Assembly (NCBI RefSeq): GCF_010993705.1
Contig: NZ_WOFO01000002.1
Location: 248,001-312,000, forward strand
DNA length: 64,000 bases
Origin: Cyclobacterium sp. SYSU L10401
GTDB lineage: Bacteria > Bacteroidota > Bacteroidia > Cytophagales > Cyclobacteriaceae
Direction of reading: 5' to 3'
The position numbers were made by a program, and so were the translations under genes. The notes under the pieces are model-generated. The model saw nothing but the letters and a program-made list of their open reading frames with translations, was not told the DNA's origin and searched no databases. The stretch's first letter is position 1. Each line of letters opens with the position of its first letter. Shown one piece after another: positions 26,254 through 34,215 of this stretch.

Positions 26254-27726
26254 CTAAAGCCCTTCCCTTATCCAATAGCTTTTGAAGGAAGCCAAACTCA
26301 CCAGGCTAAAACCCATAGCCAGCATGGCATGAAACAGCAACATTTCATAGGTGCCTGTGTAAATGGAAAGGCCAACCAGAAAAAGGAAAACCAGGGCCAG
26401 AATCGCTTCCACATAGGTTCCGGCAGGAACTTTTAATTGGTGATACACATTGCTGACCCAGGCCCCTGGCTTTTCACCCAGATTGTATTTCGGGGTGCGA
26501 ATAAAGGGCGATTTTTTACCGGTCAATCCTTCCCAAACTGCCTGCCCATTGTGTACCGAAAGCCCCATGGAAACCGAAAGAAAAACCGGTAATTCCCATA
26601 GGTAACGAATCAATCCCCTGCGTGAATAGTTGGCTAATGAAAGATTGGCGAAAAAATACACGGAAGCGATAATCACGAAACTGAGAAGAAAAAGAGCTGC
26701 TGCTTTAAAATAGAAGAGGGGAATCAGTCCCTGATAAAATCCCCACCATATGGGTATACTGCTAAGGCTTACCAACAGGACAGCGATGAATATCATGGAA
26801 TTAAGCAAATGGGCTGCAGCATGAATTTTGACCTTAAGGGGAAATGAACCGGTCAAAACCTGTCTGAGATGCTTGACAGCACACTCAGCTCCACCTTTTG
26901 TCCAGCGAAATTGCTGGGATTTTATGGCAGACATAACTGGGGGAAGCTCTGCAGGTGAAACCACATCGGGCCGGTACAAAAATTTCCATCCCTTCTGCTG
27001 GGCCCGGTAGCTCAGGTCAAGGTCCTCCGTTAGTGTATCTTCCTGCCAGTTGCCCGCATCTACTATGCATGATTTTCTCCAAATGCCCCCGGTCCCGTTA
27101 AAATTGATGAAGGCCTGCTGGGCATTTCTGCCCATCTGCTCCACCATAAAATGAGCATCCAGGGCAAAGGCCTGCAAGCGGGTAAACAGGGAATAACTCT
27201 CATTCAAATGACCCCACCTGGACTGGACCATTCCTATCTGCGGGTCAGTAAAATGGGGAACTGTTTTCAACAGAAATTGAGCATCCGGGATAAAATCAGC
27301 ATCAAAAATAGCAATCAAATCACCAGCGGCCTTTTCAAGTCCTGCCCGCAAGGCTCCTGCTTTGAAACCTGTTCTTTTTTCTCTGTATAGGTATTGAAAA
27401 TTGGTATTTGGAAATTTTTGAAGTTCTTCCTGTATGATCGAAGAGGTTTCATCCGTACTGTCATCCAAAATCTGAATTTCTAATTTATCGGATGGGTAAT
27501 CCATCCGGGCCACCGCAGCCATCAACCTGCGGACGACATATTTTTCATTAAAAACAGGCAATTGAATGGTAACTGCAGGGAGATCACTATCCGAGCTTAG
27601 GGCTGCTGCAGTCCCATTTTTTTTAAACCGGAAAAAGTACCACAACAGATTGGCCTGTGCCAGACTATAGCACAGTATAAAGCACATGGCCAAACCATAT
27701 ATCCCTAAAAACAAATAAATCCACAT
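26254..27726 (-). CDS. Processive GT2 membrane glycosyltransferase (cellulose/glucomannan synthase-like)
   Basis: This 490-residue membrane enzyme has one N-terminal helix (1-30) and a cluster of helices after residue 300. The catalytic domain has VTIQLPVFNEKYVV, LDDSTDE (Asp88/89), the DxD motif FDADFIPD (142-144), the catalytic base TEDLDLSYRA and the acceptor-site motif QFRWTKGG, the Q(R)xRW-type signature of processive beta-glycan synthases. It has no PilZ domain. Its start overlaps the stop of the polyferredoxin gene by one base (TAATG), implying translational coupling. It could make a short beta-linked glycan or glycolipid. Confidence 0.85.
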   Translation of the reverse strand: MWIYLFLGIYGLAMCFILCYSLAQANLLWYFFRFKKNGTAAALSSDSDLPAVTIQLPVFNEKYVVRRLMAAVARMDYPSDKLEIQILDDSTDETSSIIQEELQKFPNTNFQYLYREKRTGFKAGALRAGLEKAAGDLIAIFDADFIPDAQFLLKTVPHFTDPQIGMVQSRWGHLNESYSLFTRLQAFALDAHFMVEQMGRNAQQAFINFNGTGGIWRKSCIVDAGNWQEDTLTEDLDLSYRAQQKGWKFLYRPDVVSPAELPPVMSAIKSQQFRWTKGGAECAVKHLRQVLTGSFPLKVKIHAAAHLLNSMIFIAVLLVSLSSIPIWWGFYQGLIPLFYFKAAALFLLSFVIIASVYFFANLSLANYSRRGLIRYLWELPVFLSVSMGLSVHNGQAVWEGLTGKKSPFIRTPKYNLGEKPGAWVSNVYHQLKVPAGTYVEAILALVFLFLVGLSIYTGTYEMLLFHAMLAMGFSLVSLASFKSYWIREGL

Positions 27727-29273
27727 TATGATGACTTTACATTTATCGATTCATTGCCTATAATTATCGGCATATCGTTGATTCTCCCTTCTTCTGACCC
27801 ATTTTCCAACTTCAATACTCCTCTGGGGCAGACTGCTGAACATACCCCACAACCCACGCAGGAAGAGCGGACGATATTTTGTCCTCTTTGGGCATACCAG
27901 CGGACATCGATTCCCATTTCGCAGTAGGTGGAGCAGTTGCCACAGGAAATGCACTGCCCACCATTGGTAGTAATCCTGAACCTGGATTTAAACCGCTGCA
28001 CCATTCCCAGGTAAGCTGCCAAAGGACAACCAAACCTACACCAAACCCGGTTCCCCATAAAAGGATAAAATCCTGTACCAATAACACCTGCAAAAGCCGA
28101 TCCAATCGCAAATCCATAAATAGCATGCAATTGATCCGTCGCCTGGCCCAGCAAGGAAAACTCCATGAAATAATTGGTAATGGTGATGGCGGTCATCAGC
28201 ACGGCAAAAACCAGCACTCCATGGACCAGATAGCGTTCTATCTTCCAGGATTTGAGAGATTTGTCTGATAGCTGCCTGTAGGGATCTCCCAGGGTTTCGG
28301 CCAGGCCTCCACAGCCACAAACCCAGCTGCAATACCAGCGCTTGCCATAAAAGTAAGTAAAAATGGGCACCCCTATCACGATCAGTATAATACCCCAAAC
28401 CAGCATAAACATGCCCAGTGCTCCGGAACTTAACATGCCATCTATGCGGTATTCATAAAAGAAGGAATAATCCAAGGGCCATATATTTTTGAAATCATGC
28501 CAGGGCATGTTAAACAAGACCAGGATTTCAGGAATAAGAAAGGCAAAGGACAACTGAAAAAACATCACCGATACGGTACGAATGGTTTGGTAATTGTTTC
28601 CCTTATACTTTCTGAACATCCTGATTCCCATCACCAAAATGGCCAGTGTATAAATCAAGCCATACAAAAACCACTGGCTGGCCGGGTTACCCGAAAGCAA
28701 ATAGCTTAGTGGATCTACCATGATTACCAGATTGGCCAGGTATTCAGGGTACCAATAGAGGATAACATAAAACCCTATCAGGTAGGTCCCTGTTATAATC
28801 CCCAGCCAGCCCCTGGCTTTCATGGCCGAAAAATAAATCCCATCATGCTTGATCCCAGCAGGTACATTTCTATACAAGGGAAAAATGTAAAGCAAACCTC
28901 CCAAAACTGCCAGCCCTATGGATAATGCCATAAACAAATTCGGAGCCTCTGCCACGGGACCGGATGATGCCGCTTTTGTCAGCGGAAAAAGATAATCATC
29001 CCAGATCACTTGATCCCAGGCCTGTTCTTCTTTTAATGCCTCGTTGTAGGTATTGAAATGCTGATTATATGCTTTGATAAAAGAAAAATTGGAGGAATAA
29101 GTCTTGCCAACCATGGGTTCCAATATTTCCTGCATGGCTTCCTGGTGCATTTCTTTGGTGTGCTCCTCCACCATCGAAGGCTCAAGCTGATAAGTACCCA
29201 AAAAAGGTAGGGCTGTGAATACCAATAAACCCAGTATAAAAAGAATCAATCCAATATTTTGAAGGAATTTCAT
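27726..29273 (-). CDS. Membrane-bound 4Fe-4S polyferredoxin, NapH/CcoG-like
   Basis: This 515-residue inner-membrane protein has one N-terminal helix (7-24), a periplasmic segment to about 100, then further helices. Two short cysteine motifs, YCSWVCGCGG and WCRFGCPLA, are typical of the NapH/NosR/RdxA family. The C-terminus carries two [4Fe-4S] ferredoxin motifs, CISCGNCSTYCEMG and CVGCGVCSAVCPRG. It should move electrons between the membrane and soluble partners. The FAD oxidoreductase gene lies 116 bp upstream and is a likely electron source. The gene for a processive glycosyltransferase follows with a 1-base overlap, which is unusual for this family. Confidence 0.87.
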   Translation of the reverse strand: MKFLQNIGLILFILGLLVFTALPFLGTYQLEPSMVEEHTKEMHQEAMQEILEPMVGKTYSSNFSFIKAYNQHFNTYNEALKEEQAWDQVIWDDYLFPLTKAASSGPVAEAPNLFMALSIGLAVLGGLLYIFPLYRNVPAGIKHDGIYFSAMKARGWLGIITGTYLIGFYVILYWYPEYLANLVIMVDPLSYLLSGNPASQWFLYGLIYTLAILVMGIRMFRKYKGNNYQTIRTVSVMFFQLSFAFLIPEILVLFNMPWHDFKNIWPLDYSFFYEYRIDGMLSSGALGMFMLVWGIILIVIGVPIFTYFYGKRWYCSWVCGCGGLAETLGDPYRQLSDKSLKSWKIERYLVHGVLVFAVLMTAITITNYFMEFSLLGQATDQLHAIYGFAIGSAFAGVIGTGFYPFMGNRVWCRFGCPLAAYLGMVQRFKSRFRITTNGGQCISCGNCSTYCEMGIDVRWYAQRGQNIVRSSCVGCGVCSAVCPRGVLKLENGSEEGRINDMPIIIGNESINVKSS

Positions 29274-29389
29274 GTGTTTATAATTTTTTTTTTATGGTCA
29301 GGTAGCCTTTCCCGAAAGGGGTTTGGGAGAATTTCGCATGTTTCCCCAAAAGGTATCGGGCCATCCACCAGTCTATCTAATGGCTTATT

Positions 29390-30739
29390 TTATGATCTTG
29401 AACCGATTAACTTTTGAATAAATGATTGTTTGGGTAGGGTAATGGAAGTTCCCTTTTCCCGATTGTACTGGCTGAGCAATTGCTGATGGAAATTCTTGTG
29501 AAATTCAGGATTAAAATCAGCCTTATCCAACTGCCGGATTACCCTTTCTGCCTTCCAGCCTTCGCTTATGGCCCGGTCAAAAAACTCATGTCTCATTCTC
29601 CAACCAAATGCATTCATTCCCAGTATCCTGTCTTCTAAATCAAATAAAAACCTCAAGGCTACTTTTCCGGATTCGCTTTCCCAATAAAAAGACCAGCTGT
29701 CTTCGGTCCATTCAGCAGGGACCTGACCGTAGGTTTGGTATTCAATGTCAAAAAATTTAGCAGAATTAAACCAGATCCCTGGGGTATAATTCACCGCTTT
29801 CTTTTGTGTAAGGTTATGAGCCAGGGTTTCGCCATGCATGCGGCCCGTATACCATACCTGTTCTATATGCTTGCGACCCTTTCCGGGTGTTGTTTTAAAT
29901 TCCGCACAATCCCCTATGGCAAAGACATCAGGTAAATTGGTGCGGAACTGATGATCCACCAGGATTCCGCGATTGGTCTCCAATTCGCTGTTTTTCAATA
30001 CCTCAATATTTGGACTTACACCTGCTGTTAGTCCTACAAACTGGCAATTAATGGTCTCTCCATTGGATGTTTTTACAGCTTTAACCCTACCTGAGCTGTC
30101 TGGTATGATTTCTTCCAATGCTGTTTCCAATTTAAGGTCCACATGGTGTTCACGGATATGCCTGCCCACCAGTGCCGCTTCTTTCTTTGGAAGTACATTG
30201 TCCCAAAAACCTTTTTCCCGAACCAAAAAGGTAACCGGTATGTTTCTCGAAGCCAGCATTTCTGCCATTTCCACGCCTATCAAGCCCCCGCCTACCAATA
30301 CGGCATGGTCAATATCACGGGTATTTTCCTCCATGTTTAATAGGTCCTGGTAACTGTATAAACCCTGAACCCCATTCAAATCCTGGCCTGGCCAGCCAAA
30401 TTTATTGGGCTTTGAGCCGGTGGCCAGAACCAATTGCTGATAGCCCAGCACTTCTCCATCTTCAAATTTCAGTTGCTTTTGCCCAAAGTCAATTTCTTTT
30501 ACCCATCCGAATCGGAGTGAAATATCATTCTTTTCCCAGAAGTCATCCGCATAGGGTTTGGTATGTTCATACGTCATGTGTCCCATATAAATATACATCA
30601 GGGCCGTTCTGGAAAAGAAATGCCTGGTTTCCGCAGATACAAGGGTAATCGGGACTTTTGGGTTGTTTTTTCGGATATGCCTGGCACAAGTCACCCCTGA
30701 AATTCCGTTACCCAGAATGACAATGTTGTTTTCAATCAT
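29390..30739 (-). CDS. NAD(P)/FAD-dependent pyridine nucleotide-disulfide-type oxidoreductase
   Basis: This 449-residue flavoprotein has the FAD-binding motif NIVILGNGISGVTCARHI at the N-terminus, LVLATGSKPN, the NAD(P)-binding motif AVLVGGGLIGVEMAEML near 150, and the FAD signature TNLPDVFAIGDCAE near 275. It resembles rubredoxin and nitrite reductase flavin domains. A C-terminal 110-residue extension (GIWFNSAKFFDIEYQTYGQV) is the kind of domain seen in NADH-dependent oxidoreductases. It is the first gene of the cluster ending at 23102 and probably feeds electrons to the polyferredoxin. Confidence 0.87.
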   Translation of the reverse strand: MIENNIVILGNGISGVTCARHIRKNNPKVPITLVSAETRHFFSRTALMYIYMGHMTYEHTKPYADDFWEKNDISLRFGWVKEIDFGQKQLKFEDGEVLGYQQLVLATGSKPNKFGWPGQDLNGVQGLYSYQDLLNMEENTRDIDHAVLVGGGLIGVEMAEMLASRNIPVTFLVREKGFWDNVLPKKEAALVGRHIREHHVDLKLETALEEIIPDSSGRVKAVKTSNGETINCQFVGLTAGVSPNIEVLKNSELETNRGILVDHQFRTNLPDVFAIGDCAEFKTTPGKGRKHIEQVWYTGRMHGETLAHNLTQKKAVNYTPGIWFNSAKFFDIEYQTYGQVPAEWTEDSWSFYWESESGKVALRFLFDLEDRILGMNAFGWRMRHEFFDRAISEGWKAERVIRQLDKADFNPEFHKNFHQQLLSQYNREKGTSITLPKQSFIQKLIGSRS

Positions 30740-31011
30740 TTGTGAAAATTCTCAATGTAAATACCTTTAATAAACCCACCTGTTATCAAACCGGACTTAT
30801 ATTACCTATCAGACGAGAAGCTGCTATTTTCCTGACAAGTTGATGAAAAAAATCAGCATTTAAAAAAATCGAAGCCTGCTTTTGAAACGCAATCGGATTG
30901 CCAAAAATATCATTTGATAGAGCAGGCTTACCACTGACGAATAATTAACCCCAACTGTAGCGAAATAGTACCATAAATAGGTTAAAATCCGGTATTTTTG
31001 TTATCATCCTC

Positions 31012-32130
31012 TTATCCTTTGAAAGAAATGGTGAATTTCGCTCCCTGATTGGGCTTGCTTTTGATTTCAATTTTTCCTCCCAATGCGGTGACTTGCTTGT
31101 GCACCAGGTAAAGCCCAATTCCCTGGCTGTCTTTGTGATGGTGAAACTTTTGATCAAAATCGAAAATCTTCAATTTGACTTTGTCTAAATCGAAACCAAG
31201 GCCATTGTCAATAAACTCAAGTTTAACACTACCATCCTTTTCAAAAGACCGGATCTCAATCAATGGTTTTACGTTTTGCCGGCAATATTTTATGGAGTTG
31301 GATATCAGGTTGAGAAAAATACTCTCCAGATAGGTCCTGTTGAAATGAACTTCCGGGCTCAGTGAAAAATCGGGCAAAATCACAGCTCCCGAATTGTCTA
31401 CCAACGATTGAATGGTATTGATAGACTGGTTAAAAACCTCTTTAAAATTAAGTTTTTCTACCTTGACCTGCATCACATCTTCTTGCTTCAGATTGGCCAG
31501 AAAACTATCCAACATGCTTTTCAAGGCATCTGTGGATTGATTCAAAAGAGCTACCAATTCGTAGGTTTCCTGATCTTCAATTTTTTTCAGGTCCATCAAT
31601 TTAAAAATGGCGAGAATGTTATTGACAGGGGCTCTTAAATCATGTGAAGCCGCAAAGGTCAATTGCTTGAGCTTATCGTTCGTTTCGCTGAGTTTTCTAA
31701 TCAAATCATTCCTATGCAACTCCATTTCCTTTTTGTAAGTCACATTTTTTGCTATTCCATACAGCAATTTTTCCTCCTGCAACGGGAAAAAAGTCCAGGA
31801 AAGCCATACCATTTCCCCATTTTTGGTGAGGTAACGGTTTTCAAAATTTCTCAATGATGTATCTCCAATAGTTGTATGGTTTCGGACTTTAGCGGTAATG
31901 TCCTGATCGTCGCCATATAAAAAAGAAATTATCGGTTGGGTTAGCAATTCTTCCTCAGTATACCCCATTAATTTTTGAAAGGAAGGATTTACCTGTTTAT
32001 AAAAGCCATCGTATCCTGCAATGCAAAGTAAATCCGGAGACATCTTGAAAAACAAATCCAAATCATAAGCTGAACTGTCCAAAATTTTCACTGAATCTTC
32101 TAACATCTTTGATATTTTTAAAATTGACAT
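31012..32130 (-). CDS. Soluble PAS-domain histidine kinase
   Basis: This 372-residue protein has no membrane helix. A PAS domain covers about 20-135 (SPDLLCIAGYDGFYKQVNPS; YLTKNGEMVWLSWTF). HisKA has the phosphoacceptor His163 in AASHDLRAPVNNI. The HATPase domain has an N-box LISNSIKYCR, FIDNGLGFD and GIGLYLVHKQV. No response regulator gene is adjacent, so its partner is elsewhere. It is separated from the downstream FAD oxidoreductase gene by 272 bp with no gene in it. Confidence 0.88.
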   Translation of the reverse strand: MSILKISKMLEDSVKILDSSAYDLDLFFKMSPDLLCIAGYDGFYKQVNPSFQKLMGYTEEELLTQPIISFLYGDDQDITAKVRNHTTIGDTSLRNFENRYLTKNGEMVWLSWTFFPLQEEKLLYGIAKNVTYKKEMELHRNDLIRKLSETNDKLKQLTFAASHDLRAPVNNILAIFKLMDLKKIEDQETYELVALLNQSTDALKSMLDSFLANLKQEDVMQVKVEKLNFKEVFNQSINTIQSLVDNSGAVILPDFSLSPEVHFNRTYLESIFLNLISNSIKYCRQNVKPLIEIRSFEKDGSVKLEFIDNGLGFDLDKVKLKIFDFDQKFHHHKDSQGIGLYLVHKQVTALGGKIEIKSKPNQGAKFTISFKG

Positions 32131-32613
32131 TCCGTCTCAAAAGTCCATTAAATTAAAATCCAACCTTTTCGGAAATTCAACGGACCTCTCTACGACCAAA
32201 AAATCAATTTCAAGTTTTTCTTTTGTACAAGTTGAATTAAACAATTACTGAGCCAAAAAAACCTGCTTCATGCGCAAAATCGATGCGTGAATTTTATAAA
32301 TAAACAAATTTGTTTTTAATCTATAGAAAAATCTCATTCACCCTTGATGCTTTAAATAATTTTTTTTTACCCTTTCTCCATCAATAAAATGAAGACAAAT
32401 ATACAGCGATCCAGGGTTCCAAATAAAAGAATAAAAAATAACCAAATCCTCGCAGTTTCCTTTATCCTTACCGCTACCCCATGGGCTTGCTGACTATCTG
32501 TCCTCTAAATTTGACATGGCATTGCCATTATAATAAAAATCCCACCTGCCCGTCAACTGATGACAAACAGGTGGGAAAATGGATCCCTGGTAATTTCATT
32601 TAGAAGTTTATCC
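32131..32613. other. Intergenic region between the sialidase gene end and the kinase gene start
   Basis: These 483 bases contain no credible gene. The sialidase-proximal part holds the intrinsic terminator described separately. The rest is AT-rich and should contain the promoter of the PAS kinase gene on the minus strand; no convincing promoter elements could be fixed. Confidence 0.55.
32532..32576 (-). terminator. Intrinsic terminator of the sialic acid operon
   Basis: On the minus strand, TCCCACCTG (32576-32568) pairs with CAGGTGGGA (32548-32540), a perfect 9-bp stem, and is followed by a five-T run at 32539-32535. It starts 37 bp after the sialidase stop. Inside the loop a smaller GTCA/TGAC pairing is possible. 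Confidence 0.85.
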
Positions 32614-34131
32614 TTATTCCTTTATCAAATCATCCATTGGGATGATCTGAAAAGCCAAATGGACCTGGCTGCTTTCATAAATGATACCGATGTGATCACC
32701 ATCAATCATGGTCAGACAAGAATAGCCGGCACTTTTCTCCTGATCCAACAATACCTGCAGGTCCTCCGGCCAGCTGTTTCCCTGGTCCATGCTGGTTTTT
32801 ATGGTAATATCCTGCCTGGCTTCCGTAGAGGCCGGATTAGAGAAAAACAATACCTCCTCATTGAATTTGATCAGGCTGGCCATGCATACTGGCTCAATCA
32901 GGGCAGACCTGCTACTGGGATGGGCCTTCCAGGTTTTTCCCATGTCCGCTGTAACCGCCACAGATCGGGAACCTCCCCTGTTGTCTCTCATGTTTAACAT
33001 CAGGTTTCCATCAGCCAATTCTACCACCTGAGCTTCCGTGGTATTGGATTTGGCACCTGTTCCTACCTTCCAGGACGCTCCCCGGTCTTCACTGTAAATA
33101 ATGGTACTGTAGGGCATTTTATCAGCATCCTTATATTGAGCGGCAAAAACCAAGGTGCCATTCTTCATGGTAATTCCCTTTCCCGGACCATTGAAAAAAA
33201 GGTTCCAGGAAGGGTCTTTCATAGGTTCTGTGATATTGATGGATTCAGACCAGGTTTTTCCATCATCCTCAGATTTTACCAACATCATCTGCCCTGTTTC
33301 TTCCGGTTTCAGACCCGGACCGGAGCTGTTCCAGGCTGCCGTATTGGGTTTTCCATGCAACCATAAAGCCACTACCCAGATGGTGCCCGTCTCTTCATCT
33401 ACCAATATGGCAGGATCTCCTATCCCATTTTGATCCTGGGGCAAGCCGCCCCACTCTCCCATATCCATGATGATTTTCATGGGCTCCCAATTTTGACCTC
33501 CATCCGTACTCCTGCTTAAGCCCACGTCAATATCTCCCTGCAAATCAGCTCCCTGCTCACGACGCACATCATAGACAGCCAATAGTGTTCCCGCTTTGCT
33601 GGTCGCCAGACCTGGAATCCTGTAAGTATGCACCCCATCGTCCCCCTTGTTTCTGAGCGATTTAGCCAGGCGGTACGGCATCAGGTTTTCCTGCCCCTGA
33701 GGCCTGACACTTTCACCTGCCAAATTCACATAAGCCACCTTTAAATCTATGCTTTCTTTTATATCAGCGTCTTTTCCTGTAGTTATGGCGATTTCGAGTT
33801 GCTGATTCCCCGCCGGCAAAACCGTTTCTGCCTCCAACAACCATTGGCCATCAGTAGCTTTGAAAGACCCCATTTTCTCCAGCCCATTATCCATCATCCG
33901 AAAAAGGGAAATGTCCATTATTTCTATGTCGGACTCCAGGTCCAATCCCATCCCGTTAAAGCTTTTCTCCGTTTTTAAATTCATTTCAAGCCGGCCTATG
34001 GTGGTAGCTTTTCCTGTAATTACCGGAACATAGGTCTGCTTCCAGGCCATGTCTTCTGATAATGGCCAATTTTTTTCGCTGTGGCAGCCAGACAGTATAA
34101 AAATCAGTAAGCAAATGTTAAGCAGTTTCAT
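32614..34131 (-). CDS. nanH: Exo-alpha-sialidase, lipoprotein
   Basis: This enzyme (505 residues from the ATG at 34129-34131; an in-frame GTG two codons upstream is less likely) cleaves terminal sialic acids. A lipoprotein signal ends in SGC (Cys16). Residues about 30-145 look like the N-terminal sialidase carbohydrate-binding domain. The catalytic six-bladed propeller starts with YRIPGL (Arg171). Five Asp-boxes (S/T-x-D-x-G-x-x-W) begin at 208, 287, 347, 394 and 447. A second arginine lies in NMRDNRG (382) and the likely nucleophile Tyr485 is in IGIIYESS. It is last in the operon with the lyase and the epimerase-symporter. Confidence 0.93.
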   Translation of the reverse strand: MKLLNICLLIFILSGCHSEKNWPLSEDMAWKQTYVPVITGKATTIGRLEMNLKTEKSFNGMGLDLESDIEIMDISLFRMMDNGLEKMGSFKATDGQWLLEAETVLPAGNQQLEIAITTGKDADIKESIDLKVAYVNLAGESVRPQGQENLMPYRLAKSLRNKGDDGVHTYRIPGLATSKAGTLLAVYDVRREQGADLQGDIDVGLSRSTDGGQNWEPMKIIMDMGEWGGLPQDQNGIGDPAILVDEETGTIWVVALWLHGKPNTAAWNSSGPGLKPEETGQMMLVKSEDDGKTWSESINITEPMKDPSWNLFFNGPGKGITMKNGTLVFAAQYKDADKMPYSTIIYSEDRGASWKVGTGAKSNTTEAQVVELADGNLMLNMRDNRGGSRSVAVTADMGKTWKAHPSSRSALIEPVCMASLIKFNEEVLFFSNPASTEARQDITIKTSMDQGNSWPEDLQVLLDQEKSAGYSCLTMIDGDHIGIIYESSQVHLAFQIIPMDDLIKE

Positions 34132-34215
34132 AATCACTTGATTAATAGTTTAGTTTTTTTCTGTATTGGCCTGTTATGGTTTGCCCTAACGACCTCCTTA
34201 TTATCTTTTTTGCCA

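Noticed and set aside
30872-30929. AAGCCTGCT and AGCAGGCTT inverted repeat between the FAD oxidoreductase and kinase genes
   Set aside because: The loop is 40 bases and there is no T-run; 9-bp pairs at this distance can occur by chance.
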